From assembly GCA_018881555.1 (NCBI GenBank), contig JACAXG010000111.1, positions 248,001 to 312,000 on the forward strand: a stretch of 64,000 nt of DNA, read 5' to 3'. The notes under the pieces are model-generated. The model was not told where the DNA came from, made no database searches, and saw nothing but the letters and a program-made list of their open reading frames with translations. How positions within the stretch are numbered: the first letter of the stretch is position 1; each line of letters begins with the position of its first letter. Shown piece by piece: positions 47,575 through 60,432 of this stretch. Made by a program: the position numbers and the translations under genes. The DNA is from Amblyornis subalaris (Eukaryota > Chordata > Aves > Passeriformes > Ptilonorhynchidae).

Positions 47575-50500
47575 TGTCTATTCACATGAAAATATTTTAC
47601 TAGGTTCCAGAGCAAAATAGAGAAAAGTAGAGACAGTTTTCATGTTCGTGTCTCTTGTGTTCGAATGCCTTCACAGTGGCTTTCCAGGCTGTTTCCTGTG
47701 ATGGTTCAAAAGTAATCTTAATCGTCTACGGGGTGTATCATCCATACAGTTGTTGCAGTTGTGCCTTTAGCACAACTATTCATTTCAAATTTTGTAGGAG
47801 AAAGAGGAAATGGGGCTCAATCCCAAAGAGTGGGGTTATTGGGCTATGAATGTTTACAGCTTTTTTGCCTATGAGTCAGAGTCTCTTTCCAAGGCTTCAA
47901 CAAGAGTATTCGTGCTTGTTGTTTACTTCTACAGTGGTGTAGTGGGGATCCTCCACCCCAATTGTGGTTTATGCTTATACATGTATATATACAGTTGCAG
48001 GAGTTATTGCATGTAAGGAATATTACATGCAAAAGAAGAATGATTTTCTTGTTGAGATCATTTCTGACAGCTGGCTAACAAAACTAGTACACAGAATCAG
48101 CTGTTGTGGCTAAAAGCTCAAGAAAGTGTGGTAGCAGTGTGAAAGCATGGGGCTTGTTTTCCTCATTGTTAGGCTCCAGTCCTTCAAATTTTCCAAAGTC
48201 GCAAAACTGGGCTTTGCCCAAAAGGACGAATTTGCAGGATTTGAGATTTAATGAGGCCCACCCACGTTCACTATAAAATTCTAATCCTAATATTAATTCA
48301 AGAATTAGAAATGAAACTGTAGGACTGGTTTAATAGTCTTGTTAAATCAAAGCCAGAACAGGCTGAAAGAACACCTTTCAGTAAACCTTTCAAACATCAA
48401 GCAAAACTAATTCCATGAATTAAAATAAAATGGAAAATGCACTGAAATATTTGCTGTTATCTATGATGTAGTTCATAATTCTGTGTTGTTACACACCATG
48501 GTTAATATGATTAAATTTTGATATAGATCACCTTCACAGTTATTTCTTACACAAGAATTTAAAATTAAAATCCTGCTTGAGATTTTATATCATGTCTTTT
48601 CCTTAAGGAATTCAGCAGATTTAACCAAGTTTCAAACTTACTGAAACAGAAATATTAGCTGATTTTCTTTTCAACATTCCTTTTAAAGTATGACCTTCTG
48701 ATCAAATCAAACAAGAAATATGAGAAGTACCTATGTAATTTATGTTTCCTGTGACTTTCTTCTTTTCGTAGTCTGTGATTTAATAAAAATTTATGTCTCA
48801 GAGGTATTCTTTTCTTTCTAATTTGACCCTGGGGAAAAGTGTTAAAACTTTGTAAAATCTGATTTGGCAATTGCTGTTTTATAATTAAGAGATACTGTGT
48901 GTTTACTTTTGTTTAAGCTACATAGTTAGGACTTAACATTGGGAGAAAACAGGAATAATGGATTTATGTCTGCAAAAAGAAAAAAAATGTGATAAGACTT
49001 TTATTACATGCATCTTATAAAAATGGGTGTGCTTTTACAGTCATACTTGAGTCACAGAACATTTCGAATAACTATTGCATTGAATATAACTTACAAGATT
49101 TTACTTCTTTTACCAATTAAGAAAGTGCATGCTGAGGAGCAACTTGTGAAATTACACAGTCCTGAGGGAAAAAGACAAGTAATTATTGTACTCGTGGAGC
49201 TATATAGCAAAAAATACCTTGCATCTTGCACTTAAGTAGAATTGCGCTAAAAATTTAAGTGGTAGATTTATCTACTTTTTAATTTTATCTCTCCAAAATT
49301 TTCCAATTTTCAGAATGTTATAGGGCTCTTGCATCAAATAGTTTGACTGCTTTCATCTGAGAGGGAAAAGAGTTGATAGCCCTGGTCACAGTGGTCTTTG
49401 TTTTTCAGTTGAAGTTGAATCAGTTTCGACTGATGATGAAGAAAAGGAAAAAGCAAAGTTGCATTGCCAAGGGGAGTAAAGGAGCAGTGATCAGCACTGG
49501 AACGTCAATCTGGATGAAAAATATTGTAGTGTAGTAGACAAAGGCCTGCAAGTTCTCATGTGTAGTTGTGATTCTAACTGACAAATACTAGAAAGATATG
49601 GAAAATTCCTTGACATAAAAAAAATGTAATTCCTTGTCTCCTGACCCTGACAGATATGCGCATGACATAGAATTGTAATGGGCTGAATACGATCAGAAAA
49701 ACATAAATATGCCACTAGTTTTTGCGTGAGTGATTTTTACATCAATGCAGCTATGTAGGTTACAAAATAGTATTTAATCTAAAACCTTTTTAGAAAAATT
49801 ACTGACTTACATAATGCTATAAACATTTGGTCAGAGGTGTAAAATCTTTCTAGTTCTACAAGGGTCTGCCTATTTCAGATTTGCTGAATTGTGATATTTG
49901 AAGTATGTTACTTGCATCATCACACAATTGCACACACTTCCATCACAACAGCATTGTATGTTTAAAGCATAAGCAAGTTCATAGAAACAGTTTCTCATAC
50001 TGTTCACAACAGCTGAACCAGGCTTTGTCTGACAGTGTTTCAAATTGATCATTCACACCTATAGCTTCAGAAATGTTCATATTCTCTAGGTTTTTTGAAC
50101 TTTGCAATTCACAGTTGTGTAAATATGCTGTAGATAATAAAATAAAGCCATTTTTTGTAAGAAAAAAGTATCTATGTGTTATTACTATTCTCCTGGTTAA
50201 TTCAGGAATTTAATCATTAGATTATACTTTAGTTGTGGTTTATTTATTTTTTTATTCATTTATTCCTGGACTAAAACATTGCATTAGGTGGACAACTGAA
50301 GCTTGGATAATATTTTTCAGGACAATCAAATGTTAACAGTCTCTGGGACTTAACAAGGGAAAAAATGCTAACTATACTGCTAAGCCTAGATTAGAATAAT
50401 TCTGAAATATTATAATGCAAAAATCCCTAGGAAATAAAATACTGTAATGCCAAACTTCATAGGAGGGTTCTAAAAGAAATGTAACTTACTGCAGGGAGCA

Positions 50501-52865
50501 AGTTTCCTTTCTCAAAAGCAGTTTTGTAAGAGATTTACTATGTGTTTGCTAATGCAACTGCCAACAAGATGTTTTTAATGAATAAATTTTTTTTTTGCTT
50601 TCTGCCTTACCCCTTCCAAAAATCGAAGGCCATTTAGGGTTGCATGGAAGAAGGTCTTTCAAGCAGCTCTAGACATTCTTTGATATTTTCCTTCAGGTTG
50701 TGTCAGACAAGGCAGAGAACGAAGGTCTGCAGTGGAAGGAGAGGTATAGCTGTTCATGCAGTAGTGTGGAAGGATCTAAGCCTTCCAAAATGGGGACTGG
50801 TGCGGGGGAAAGAGCTGCTGTACTCCTGACTGCAGGAGCTATTCTCTCTTCAGCCAGGCTGAAGGGCTGTACGCTCTTCCCCTGCTCAGTGATGCTTCTA
50901 CCTTCTTCGTGAAGTGCATCTGCTCTTTTTGTTCTGACCAGGTACAGGCAACAAAATTGAAAAAAAGCATTTACTTCTCATAAAGTATCATATTTCTGAA
51001 TGCTTTCCATTCACACTTCATGCTAGTGTCAGAGTAATAGCTGATTTGTATATAAACTCTCAAGCCTAAAAACTTGTCTTTACTTCCTCTATTCAACTTA
51101 GTGTTTGTTGAAAGACAACTGGTTGACTCAAAGTCAAAATACCTATTTTGATAATGTGCTCTAAATGTTTTCCTTAGATCTATTTGACAACAGTATCAAG
51201 ATTTTGCTAATATTTTACTCAGTTTTATTTTAAGTGGTTAGTCACTGGCATTTTTGTTAAACTTTTCCCTGTACTATTTAGGAGTTAGCTGAAGTAGTAC
51301 ATTTGGTTTCAGTTCAACGTATCACTGAAATCAAAGGTCACAACAGATCATATAACAAAAAATGACATCTGAAACAAATTTTGAAGCTGTTCTTTATAAT
51401 GAGATTTGAATGGCAAATGAGAAATATTGTTGTAACTTGATTCAGAGTATGTCCAGCATCTCTTGAACATATATTAACAAGCTCATGTTGAAACCACTCT
51501 TGTCAATGCCAGCATTTGGCTATCAAAATTTAAATGATACGTGGGGCTTGCCATACACCTAAAACGTGGGCAGAAATCAGTAAAATCCTATGGCAGAAAT
51601 CAGTAAAATCTGGTGCATAAAGCATTGGGAAAAGAAAAATGAGAAACACGGGTTATAGGACATAAAATTAAAGAGCTGCATCTACATGTAGGATTTCTGC
51701 AATTTAGTACCCATGTTTTGTATAACAAAAATGGCAAGAGTGATCCAGGAGGCTACCCCTACCTTCCAACGCAGTCTGCACACACTGATGAATCTGTCAC
51801 GAAGATAGTAAAGAGAATAGCTTAGAGATCCTTGTTGAAGTTTTACCACAATCTGGGGACATCTGACATGGTGTGTCTAGGAAGGCTAGAAGTGGTGAAA
51901 CCATGACCTAAACCAAAGCCTTATGACAAACCATGCCTGCGGTACTGCATTATTCAGGGGGCTCAGGAGGGTCTTGCAAATAACTGCAGGGATGTTAGAT
52001 GAGATGAAATGTGAACAGTGACATAAAATTGGTCCAATTGTATGTTTAGGCTTGGAGAACATCTGGAATCCTCATTCCTTCAGACTCTTTCATGCAGTTA
52101 TGTACAATTTAATTTTGATTCCTTCATCAGCTCAGCACCCACACAGTGGCTGACAAAACCACATCAATCTAATGAAAGAGCTGACAATGCTTTACCTGTC
52201 ATACATTTATGGGGCAGAATGACTAGTTTAGAAATCAAATAGTTCAGACCAGAGTTAGATTCAGTGCATAACTTCTACGCGTGCATTTTAACCTCATGAT
52301 TTTTATTAGACAGCACTAAGACCTTCCTTAATGTGAAGGTAATTTTCTTTTCTTCGTTTGAAGAGTTAGGAATAATGTTATACTCTTTTAGAATCCAGAA
52401 ACAAGTTTAGTAGTTTAAAAGATTAATAATCTACCAGTGCTGAATGGCAGAAAAATATTTCCTGTGTGTATTTTGCTTTCTAGTCATGTATGCACAGCTA
52501 CAGACTAAGATATCATTTTTCATTACGGTTTTTTAAGGTGAATTTGACACAGTTAGAACTTCAAATAGGTTTACTGCTGTTCTGTTAGATTTTGATTAAA
52601 ACAGCTTAATTTTTATAGCAGCTCTTTACCATTAATATTGTAAATTCTTTACTACACTGTAGGGAAGTATTGGGGTTAAAGTAGATACATCTGTGGAAGT
52701 ATTACCACAGTGCTCAGTTGTGGTGGTCAAGAAAATGATATCAATCTTTTATATGAATTATTAGGCAAGGAAAAGATACCAAACTACTGAATGTCCACTT
52801 GCCACAATACCAATCTGTAGTTCACCATTGGTGCACTTCTGATTCCTCCCAGAAGGAAGAATCAG
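47575..52865. other. Intronic sequence, nothing recognised
   Basis: AT-rich unique sequence, with one short tandem duplication at 51569-51610. No gene or named repeat. Confidence 0.55.
51569..51610. repeat. Short tandem duplication, period 23
   Basis: The 19-mer ggcagaaatcagtaaaatc occurs at 51569-51587 and again, unchanged, at 51592-51610. Confidence 0.9.
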
Positions 52866-53225
52866 GTTGAAAAAGATTTGGAGAAGGGCAGCAAGGATGA
52901 TAAAAGGTAACAAATGGTTTCTGTGTGAGGAGATACTTGATAAATGGTTAGTCTGGGAAAAGTACTTCAGAACATATCTTGAAAACTGTGACTGGTATGA
53001 AGAGTGTGGATGGGAATTGAGTATTCATTGCGTCTCTCAGCAGTGGGAAAGTAGGAGTCACATTCAAAACAAACGGAAGGAACTGTTTTCCTCTGCAGTA
53101 AGGAGAAAGATGTTAAGGATGCTGGAAGTTTGCAAGAAATCAGCAGGCAGGTTGGTAGGAGAAAGCCCATGAAGGATTACAGAACATGTAGAAATCACAA
53201 CAGTGCAGGAAGTCCATGAGCAGAA
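52866..53225 (+). mobile_element. Ancient CR1/L3-like LINE remnant
   Basis: The stretch reads like the 3' part of an old CR1/L3-type element in sense orientation. It has ttggagaagggcagcaagga followed by tgataaaagg (compare the CR1 peptide RRAARMIKG), an ESRSHIQNKRKELF-like segment, then the aggcaggttggtagga region. Divergence is high and the boundaries are approximate. Confidence 0.5.
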
Positions 53226-54378
53226 AATAGTTGTTAGCGGAGAAATTTTAGGGAAAAGTATTATACACATTTGACATGTTTTCCCTTTTTATAGCCCCTA
53301 TTTATGACACCTGTAGAGATCTGAATAGTGGTCTAGATAAACCCATCATCTGATCAAGCAGAGCTTTCTTACTAGAAAGGGTTTATTTACATATTTAAAC
53401 AATTTTAAACTCACAGCAGATTTGGTGAAATCATAAATATGTATCTGAAGAAACCTCATGAATGAAGTCAATTGGCTTCATTCTTCCTTTCAAATGCTAA
53501 AACCCATAAGAACAAAACACTTTTTGAAAATGTTCTTTACAATATATCCTTCATTTTAATGACAATTTCTTTAAAATTTTCCCTTTACACTTCTACAGAT
53601 CTTGAGGAGGCCTGTAGGAATCTGGATGTCTACACCAATTTTGGATCTAATCAATAAAATGTTTGTTAAGCTTTTCAGTTAATTTATCAATAGCATGAAT
53701 AATAATGACGTATGCTTGGTCTATATGTCTTGAAAATAAGTAAAGCATAAACACACATTTGCACAGTAGCATTAACAGAGACATAACGTTATCATTTCTG
53801 TGTCCTTGCAGTAAGAAAAATGTCACATATAATTACTAAAATCATAAATTATTGAATGAAAAGCTCCTGATTATTTTTGAGTTACTCTAATTCTTCTAAG
53901 TACAGTATAAAATTTACATCTGGTAAACAAAGCTAGGAGATAAATTCTGTAACCTACTCTAATAAAAAATGACTGCATTCTATGCCCTTCTATTATGTAC
54001 TGAGTACAGCTTGATTTTCAAGACAATTCAGCATTGTTTCTGTCACAACTCTGATGATAAAGTGCTTGGGAAGCCTGTTAGAAAAAGAACAAAAGATACG
54101 TAAGTACAGCACTAGTGGGTAAAGCTTGTATTGCCAGCCTCTAAGACACTACTAGTAATAAATGTGTGTTAGTAAATGAAACATTTTGGGACAGCCTAAT
54201 GATCTCTGACTTAGTTTCCAGACAGGTAAATTCCTAATGCTTCATGAAAGACATAAAAGTGTTTATAGTGCTTATCGTTGTACAATGTTGAAAGGAGGGT
54301 TAGAAATTTGTCCTTATTACATCTTATACTGAAGCTTTGCTTTCCTTTGTACTAATATAGCTATAGAAGTTTACAGAT

Positions 54379-54427
54379 AGAGACTGTGGAATTTGTAAAT
54401 TACTCAGAGACGGTGGAATTTGTAAAT
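54379..54427. repeat. Short tandem duplication, period 27
   Basis: A 22-bp segment starting agagac and ending tttgtaaat occurs at 54379-54400 and again at 54406-54427 with one difference (t/g). Confidence 0.9.
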
Positions 54428-57400
54428 GTGCCCGTTTGGTTAAGGAATACTAATCCCATCATCTTGCAATAGCACTGATGCCATTCTGTCATCATATGCT
54501 CCTGTAAATCCTATCTGTAATTTGCTTCAGTAATACTGTGTGGCCTGTCCAGCTGCTTTGTCCCACTGCAAAATAGAGAAAGGCTTTTAGCAGCACCTCT
54601 CTTTCCCCAGTGAAACCTGTCTTTAAATATTTGCCTTCCTCTTCTGTGAGGAATCAGTACTGAGCTCATTGCTAACTGCCGTTTTAATAGTTTATTTCGT
54701 AAACAGTGGTCTGGGTAGAAGATTTAAAGAATATGTATGTTTGTATCATGAAATCGGTGGCATTCACCTCTGAAAGCACTATTTTGCAGTTGTACCATAT
54801 TGAAAAAAACAGCTTTTTCTCTGTATTGGCTCTTTCTTTATTTCTCAAAATACAGAAGTATGTATAGTACTGGTAGTTTCATTGCGAGACAATCATAAAT
54901 TAATGCGTCTTTAACTGAGCTATGCAAAGACAGTTGTAATTACCTGTAGCATCAGTTGTATATGCCAACTCTACTTAAATCCCTACCTATAAAACACCCT
55001 AGTGCCACTGGATGACACATAGGAATGAATACAACCATTGTTTCTTTTGTTGATTTCTTAATACAGAAGATGTAGTTTCTGCCCCATGTTACTCTGCAAG
55101 CTGAAACCTGAATGCAGGATCAATCTCCATAATTTGTCAAGTTCAAATACTGAAATTTTACTTCAAAGTCAGTTAAGATTTTTGACCAGTTATCTCAGTC
55201 ATGAGATCTTGCCTCACCTCACTGTTTTTTCACTCTCTCAACAAAACCAAATTCCTAGTGTTACTATGCAAGCTGTGTTGACCCACTGACTCCCCATCAT
55301 ATTCTTCACCTCACTGAAGTGTTTACTAGCTGCTTTCTTGGCTGCAAGTTTACCTTTGTTGTTCTCCACAGACCATCTGATCCTGTGTTTAAGAAACCTC
55401 ACAAGATACGCACATGATCTCTGGTTCAGAAACCTCACAGGTCCAGGTTTGCTAGAAATGAATGTGTGGTGTGTGTATATATATACACACAGAGAGAGTA
55501 GGTATATGTACATACTTCATATATACATTAATATTTACAAAATACATGTATGTATTTTACGCAAAAGTTAGGGAACCAGGAGATAAGAGCAATCTCATGG
55601 ATTAGCCAGCCTAGCAGAAGCTCCTCCACAAGTGTGATGGTATAAGAAGTTTAAAAATTGGTGCGTATTCTCAGCCTTGCCCATTCTGGGCCCATAAGTG
55701 CTGATGTACATGCAGAACTGTTTAGTGCTCATGTATTTATCAGTACCAAGGGTGGACAGAATATTTTCCATGCATTATTGATGCAGCCTTATTGATAAGG
55801 AAAGGAAGGGATGTAGGCATATGTAGGAGTAGAGAGGAACTAATGTAAACATGGGGGGGAGGGGAGGGGCAAGAGTCAAAATACTTTATATTTTGAAAAC
55901 TCTTGAAGTAAGTAACTGAAGACATGTTAGGTACTAAAAAAAAAAAAATCAAAGTGTTGTTCATATGAAAAGGTTGTTCATCAGTGTTAATATCAAGAGG
56001 GTACAGTAAAGAAGTAGTCCCCAAATTTGGAAATATTCAAGTTTTGGTTAAAATTACCAACTTTTAATTGCAATGAAAACAATGTAGCTGCTTCTCTCTG
56101 AAAGACAAAGGTTTGTGATTTTGACTTTATGAAAAGTTACATGCGCTACAGTACATCATTTGTGGTGAGAAATAGTGACCAACCTCAGTTTCTTTGCAAA
56201 AAATGCCATTGTTGATTAATTTCAGTATATTTCAACCGTGTATAGATTTCTCACCATTGCCCAATAAACACACTGCTTTCATTCTTTGGAGATTAACAGT
56301 TTCTTCTGTGATCTTAAATTCTTTCCAGCTTAGTACAGTGTTTCTTTTGATGGATTGGTTTTCCTGAGTCGAACTTAAGAACTCAGTGCATCTTATCACA
56401 CTTTTACCAGCCTGCTTTCTCAGGGGGAAAGAAGAGAGGTGGAAAAAAAGCCCATCAAGACTTGTGCCAGTTGAATTCAAGCTCTCAAAGGATTTGTTTT
56501 TCTTTTGGCGTCAGCTTAGATGTTCAAACCAAGCAGAGTTATGGGGCCACGGGTGAGTGCTTACTGAACCCTTAACAAGGCTAATCCCACAGCAGCACAT
56601 TCCAAGCAGCTAATGGGTGCAAGGGCTTTGCTGGCTCTCACATCGCTGCACTGCGGACAGAGTGAGCGCCTTGTTCGGGGGCCGATTGCAAATGTTTTAG
56701 TAGCAATGACTGGCAGTGGTGAAATGTGGACAGCAGATTTTGCTCCAGGACAAACTTAAATGTCAAGTTTGATGCTCAGGTAAAGAAGAGAGAGAAATAA
56801 AATGTTCTTGGTGGGATTTAACAGCTAGGTTAATAAAGAGACAGATTTACCCAGAGCGCTAAGCTATGAATAAACTAAATTCAAGTAATGGCATGTACTT
56901 TATGAATTCACTGTGGACTTTAAATTGTCTTATTAGCTAATACTGAAGGAGTATTTATGATACAAGAGGAGATGATAAGCTTCTTGCTCTACTAGTCTTG
57001 CAAATATTTTGCTATAGTTTTCTAAGCTTTTCATCACTTTATTAATTCACATTATAAATAAGAGTTGCATGCAGTTTAGTTAAGAATGTGTTCATTTACT
57101 GAAGTTATTCTTGTTATGAAGACTGTATGACAAGTAACAGTTTATTATATCTCTGAACTTTATAGTTCATTGCTAATTATATCTGTTGCAGAAAGATAAC
57201 TGCCATGGGGCAGTGAAACCAGGTGCTTTCTTTCAAATTTGAAAGGACAAGGAATTACGAAATTAGTAACTCACATATTTTGGCATCACAACTCTGCTGG
57301 GTAGGATAGTATATTGTTTGAGATCTAAAAGCTGGAAAGTATCTTTTTCTGATGTGAATAAAGGAGATTTTAAAGGAGACTATTATTTTTTCCTTATTAC

Positions 57401-57435
57401 CTTTGAAGAAGCATGATGAAAATTCAAATACAAAC

Positions 57436-57485
<50 letters not shown>

Positions 57486-57498
57486 CAACAACAACAAC
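57436..57498. repeat. (AAT)n followed by (AAC)n microsatellite
   Basis: About 15 AAT units run into about six AAC units. Confidence 0.97.
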
Positions 57499-59109
57499 TT
57501 TTAACATACCTGTGTTTCTTTCCTACTGCAAAGACAATATGACAAAGAGTGGGAAAACAAATTTTAAATGTCAATTTCTTGATTTTTGAAAGCTTGCTTT
57601 TATACCTAAAGCAAAAATTTCAGTGAAGTACGTGTTATGGCATCTTTTTGTTTTGGATCTTGGGATAAATTTGTCTAGTGACCACCTTTAGAAAAAACAC
57701 ATCAGTTGTGTGTAGCCAGGAAATCCACCAAGGTAAATTGTTTGCAGAAAACTATGAAAACAATAAGATATTTGATAAAGGATATTTAGAAGTTATAATA
57801 AATTAAACCTCAAGGTTTACTCTCTTAGGTAAAGTAAAACTTTATTCTTTCAGAATTTCTATTTGACTATGCTTTGTTTAAACAAAACAAACCTTGACCA
57901 ACCTTCTATAGTATATTAACCTTCTGTTTGCTACCATGAGAAAGATCAGTCAAATACAGTTTTATTTAATGGTTTTAATAGACTTCTACTTTTTCTGACT
58001 GTAAAAGTGATGTTAGGGTATCTGCTATTCCTACAAAGTATAAAGTCTAGCAGACTTTTCAAATAGAAATGCAAGGAGACCAAAAATAAAATATTACTAA
58101 AAAGCATCAGTAACCACTTGATCCAACAAGGAATTATTTTCAGTATAAAAGGCAAAAGAATAAATTCTATATGCGGGGACTGATAAGTAGTAGATGTAGC
58201 TAGAAATTCTTATTATGGTACTTCATAGTTTGTGTTAGTGACATTCACTGACTCTAAGAAATTTCTGCGGTTCACAGTGATTTTTACAAGTTTCAAAAGT
58301 AGAAGTTTCTGGTTTTAAACATGGAAAACGAGATACAGATTGAGTTGACAAGAATGTAACATTAGATAGTGAGGTAACATTACTTAGTACGAGAAATATG
58401 TAGGTATTACTTATATAGCCTTACGTAGTAAAAGGTAACTTCAGTTAGGTAGGTAATGTTACATATGTAATTTCAAAAGTTCTGTTTTCATAGAGGCAAG
58501 ATGCTCATATTTTCTTTAAATTGTCTAAAGTTCATTTCACGTTACTTAATTATCAGATAATTTTGTCATCGTTCATAGTTTATAATTCTGTTTATGCTGT
58601 GCAATTAAGTGGGTAATTTTATTATTTAAATATATTTTATTAAGTTAATCTGTTTTAAATTAATTTTTAAAGGAAGATTTCAATTCATCTCCTTATTAAA
58701 TTAAATAATAGAGTTCTGTCTGTATGAATGTTTTAGAGAGCTAGCCAGAACTCATATTATATAGAGTGAGGATTTCCTAGATAATTAAAAATATTTCAGA
58801 ACTCTAAAAGTCTCTTCCATCTTATTTTGTGTTTGGTTTTTTTCTTGTTTGCTTTCCTACCCATCTCCCTTTTTGTTTAAAAAGATTTCTTGTGTATCTG
58901 AAAATTATGACTATGCTGAGAGAAATTTCTTGCTTTTCTGTGAATATGTGGGGGAAGTACCTGAGTGTTATGAACAGCCATAGCTTCTCTGAACTATTTT
59001 AGAGTTTACCTGCCAGTCATCTGACTCAATGTATCAAATTTTTTTGTGTCTTTTTTCAGAAACAGATCTTCCTCTTTTTTTAAAAAAAAATGTGTTGGGT
59101 GATATGGTT

Positions 59110-59137
59110 GGTTTTGTTTGTTTGTTTGTTTGTTTTT
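59110..59137. repeat. (TTTG)n microsatellite
   Basis: About six tandem copies of TTTG, 380 bp upstream of TRPM3 exon A. Confidence 0.9.
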
Positions 59138-59517
59138 ATTAGAGCTCACTTGGTTGTATCACTAACATGGAAACAGAGGGGTTTTTAATGAATAGTTGTA
59201 GGGTTTTACCTGCCATGCAGAAAGGTTTAGAGTTTGAATTAATTCTTCTCCAGTGATTCCTGTTATGAGAATATAGGTGACAGTATCAAGGTCGTCTGGC
59301 TAGTGAATATGAAAAAAATATAAAAAGCTTGTGCTGGGTGCTTAGCTCTAGAAGGGAAACATAGTTCTAATGGAATGTTTGCTCTCTGCAAAATATGAAC
59401 TGCATATCTGAAAAGTCAGTGAAGTTTTCTCTTATGTTTGAAGTTTTTCTACAGTTGTAATGTAAGTTGAATACAATAAGCAAACAGAGCTCATGGCATT
59501 TCCTTTCTCTTTTTTAG

Positions 59518-59597
59518 GCACAGAAATCATGGATAGAAAGAGCATTTTACAAGAGAGAATGTGTTCATATCATACCCAGCACCAAAGACCCCCATAG
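59518..59597 (+). CDS. TRPM3: TRPM3 internal coding exon (N-terminal region), exon A
   Basis: This 80-nt exon encodes 26 full codons plus two bases. The translation starts AQKSWIERAFYKREC and continues to STKDPHR, which I recognise as the N-terminal cytoplasmic segment of TRPM3, a calcium-permeable cation channel of the plasma membrane gated by heat and neurosteroids. A pyrimidine-rich tract ending in tttttag precedes it and the donor gtaatt follows. It begins in phase 0 and ends after two bases of a codon, which exon B completes as Arg. In known TRPM3 isoforms the alternative first exons splice onto exactly this AQKSW exon. TRPM1, TRPM6 and TRPM7 share the KRECxxxIPS(T/S)KDPHR core, but the WIERAFYKREC wording fits TRPM3 best. 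No first exon or promoter is recognisable in the 59.5 kb upstream. Confidence 0.93.
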
Positions 59598-60227
59598 GTA
59601 ATTGCATGTTACTTGTATGAAAACTGAAAGTTGATTATAAAAAAAGTCCCTCTCGCTATATATATGCATACAATGGATATGGATGTAAATATTTTGTAAA
59701 TTTACTTGTTCAGAAGGTGATTGAATTACATCTGGAGTGATGGATGACATTTCAAAACATGTCGTAAAAAAAAAGATAAATCAAAGGTGGATCAGCACCT
59801 ATGTCTAATTTCCTTATCTTCTTAGTTCAATATTCAGTGCATTGAATATTTACCTAACTTGGATGCATGACACACAACACTGTCAAAAGAAAATTAATGC
59901 AGTAAACTAGCGATTTAAAATACATGCTAATCTGTGCAAAAGCTGATTACCTGATGTTACCTGAAGAAAATAGAAAATGTTCTTTACTTTCATTTTGTAC
60001 ATATTTAGAAAAAAGCATGATTTTATTGAAATATAAGAGAGTCCAAAGTAAACAAGACCATAGAAAGAAAAGGTAATATATGTACTATATTGCTTCCATA
60101 CATAAAGGCTTTAGAGAGCAAGAAAGTCAGCAGAGTTGAAAAGCAGTTGGGTTCTTTTTGTAGTTTGTTTCCCTGTTCAGTTTATACATGCATGTGACTC
60201 AAGTTTTCTGTCTGTTTAATGTCATAG
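59598..60227 (+). other. TRPM3 intron between exons A and B
   Basis: A 630-bp intron with GT at 59598-59599 and AG at 60226-60227. It is AT-rich and holds no recognisable repeat, RNA gene or additional exon. Confidence 0.9.
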
Positions 60228-60432
60228 GTGTTGCTGCGGGCGTCTAACAGGTCAACATATTGGACAGCCCCCAAGCGCCTCCGTTACTCAGAATGAGAAA
60301 AATGAAATCAGGCTTACTCGCAATGATATCCAGTCAGAGAAGTGGTCCATCAGCAAACACACGCAGCTCAGCCCGACGGACGCTTTTGGAACCATTGAGT
60401 TCCAAGGAGGAGGCCACTCCAATAAAGCCATG
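60228..60432 (+). CDS. TRPM3: TRPM3 internal coding exon, exon B (start of the TRPM homology region)
   Basis: This 205-nt exon completes the split Arg codon of exon A and encodes 68 further residues, from CCCGRL to GGGHSNKAM. It lies after a catag acceptor and before a gtaacc donor, and ends in phase 0. The C-terminal part ([19 protein letters not shown], then [13 protein letters not shown]) is the highly conserved entry into the TRPM homology region that builds the cytoplasmic assembly domain. The middle part, about residues 7-21 of the exon, is the variable stretch among TRPM3 orthologues and contains [11 protein letters not shown] here. Only 630 bp of intron separate it from exon A. The next expected exon, starting with YVRVS, is not found before the window ends, so the following intron is longer than 3.5 kb. 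Confidence 0.94.

Larger units (their letters stand above)
53226..59517. other. Intronic sequence upstream of TRPM3 exon A
   Basis: AT-rich unique sequence with a tandem duplication at 54379-54427, TA/CA-rich sequence at about 55473-55500, an (AAT)n/(AAC)n tract at 57436-57498 and a (TTTG)n run at 59110-59137. A less AT-rich block at about 56505-56770 is noted in the findings. No alternative TRPM3 first exon is recognisable. Confidence 0.55.

Noticed and set aside
1..59517. Search for an alternative TRPM3 first exon or the TRPM3-hosted miR-204 hairpin
   Set aside because: No sequence resembling known TRPM3 first exons or the miR-204 seed context was seen; the microRNA lies in a later intron in other vertebrates.
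59518..60432. Assignment to TRPM1, TRPM6 or TRPM7
   Set aside because: The KRECVHIIPSTKDPHR and [18 protein letters not shown] wording and exon phases fit TRPM3 better than its paralogues.
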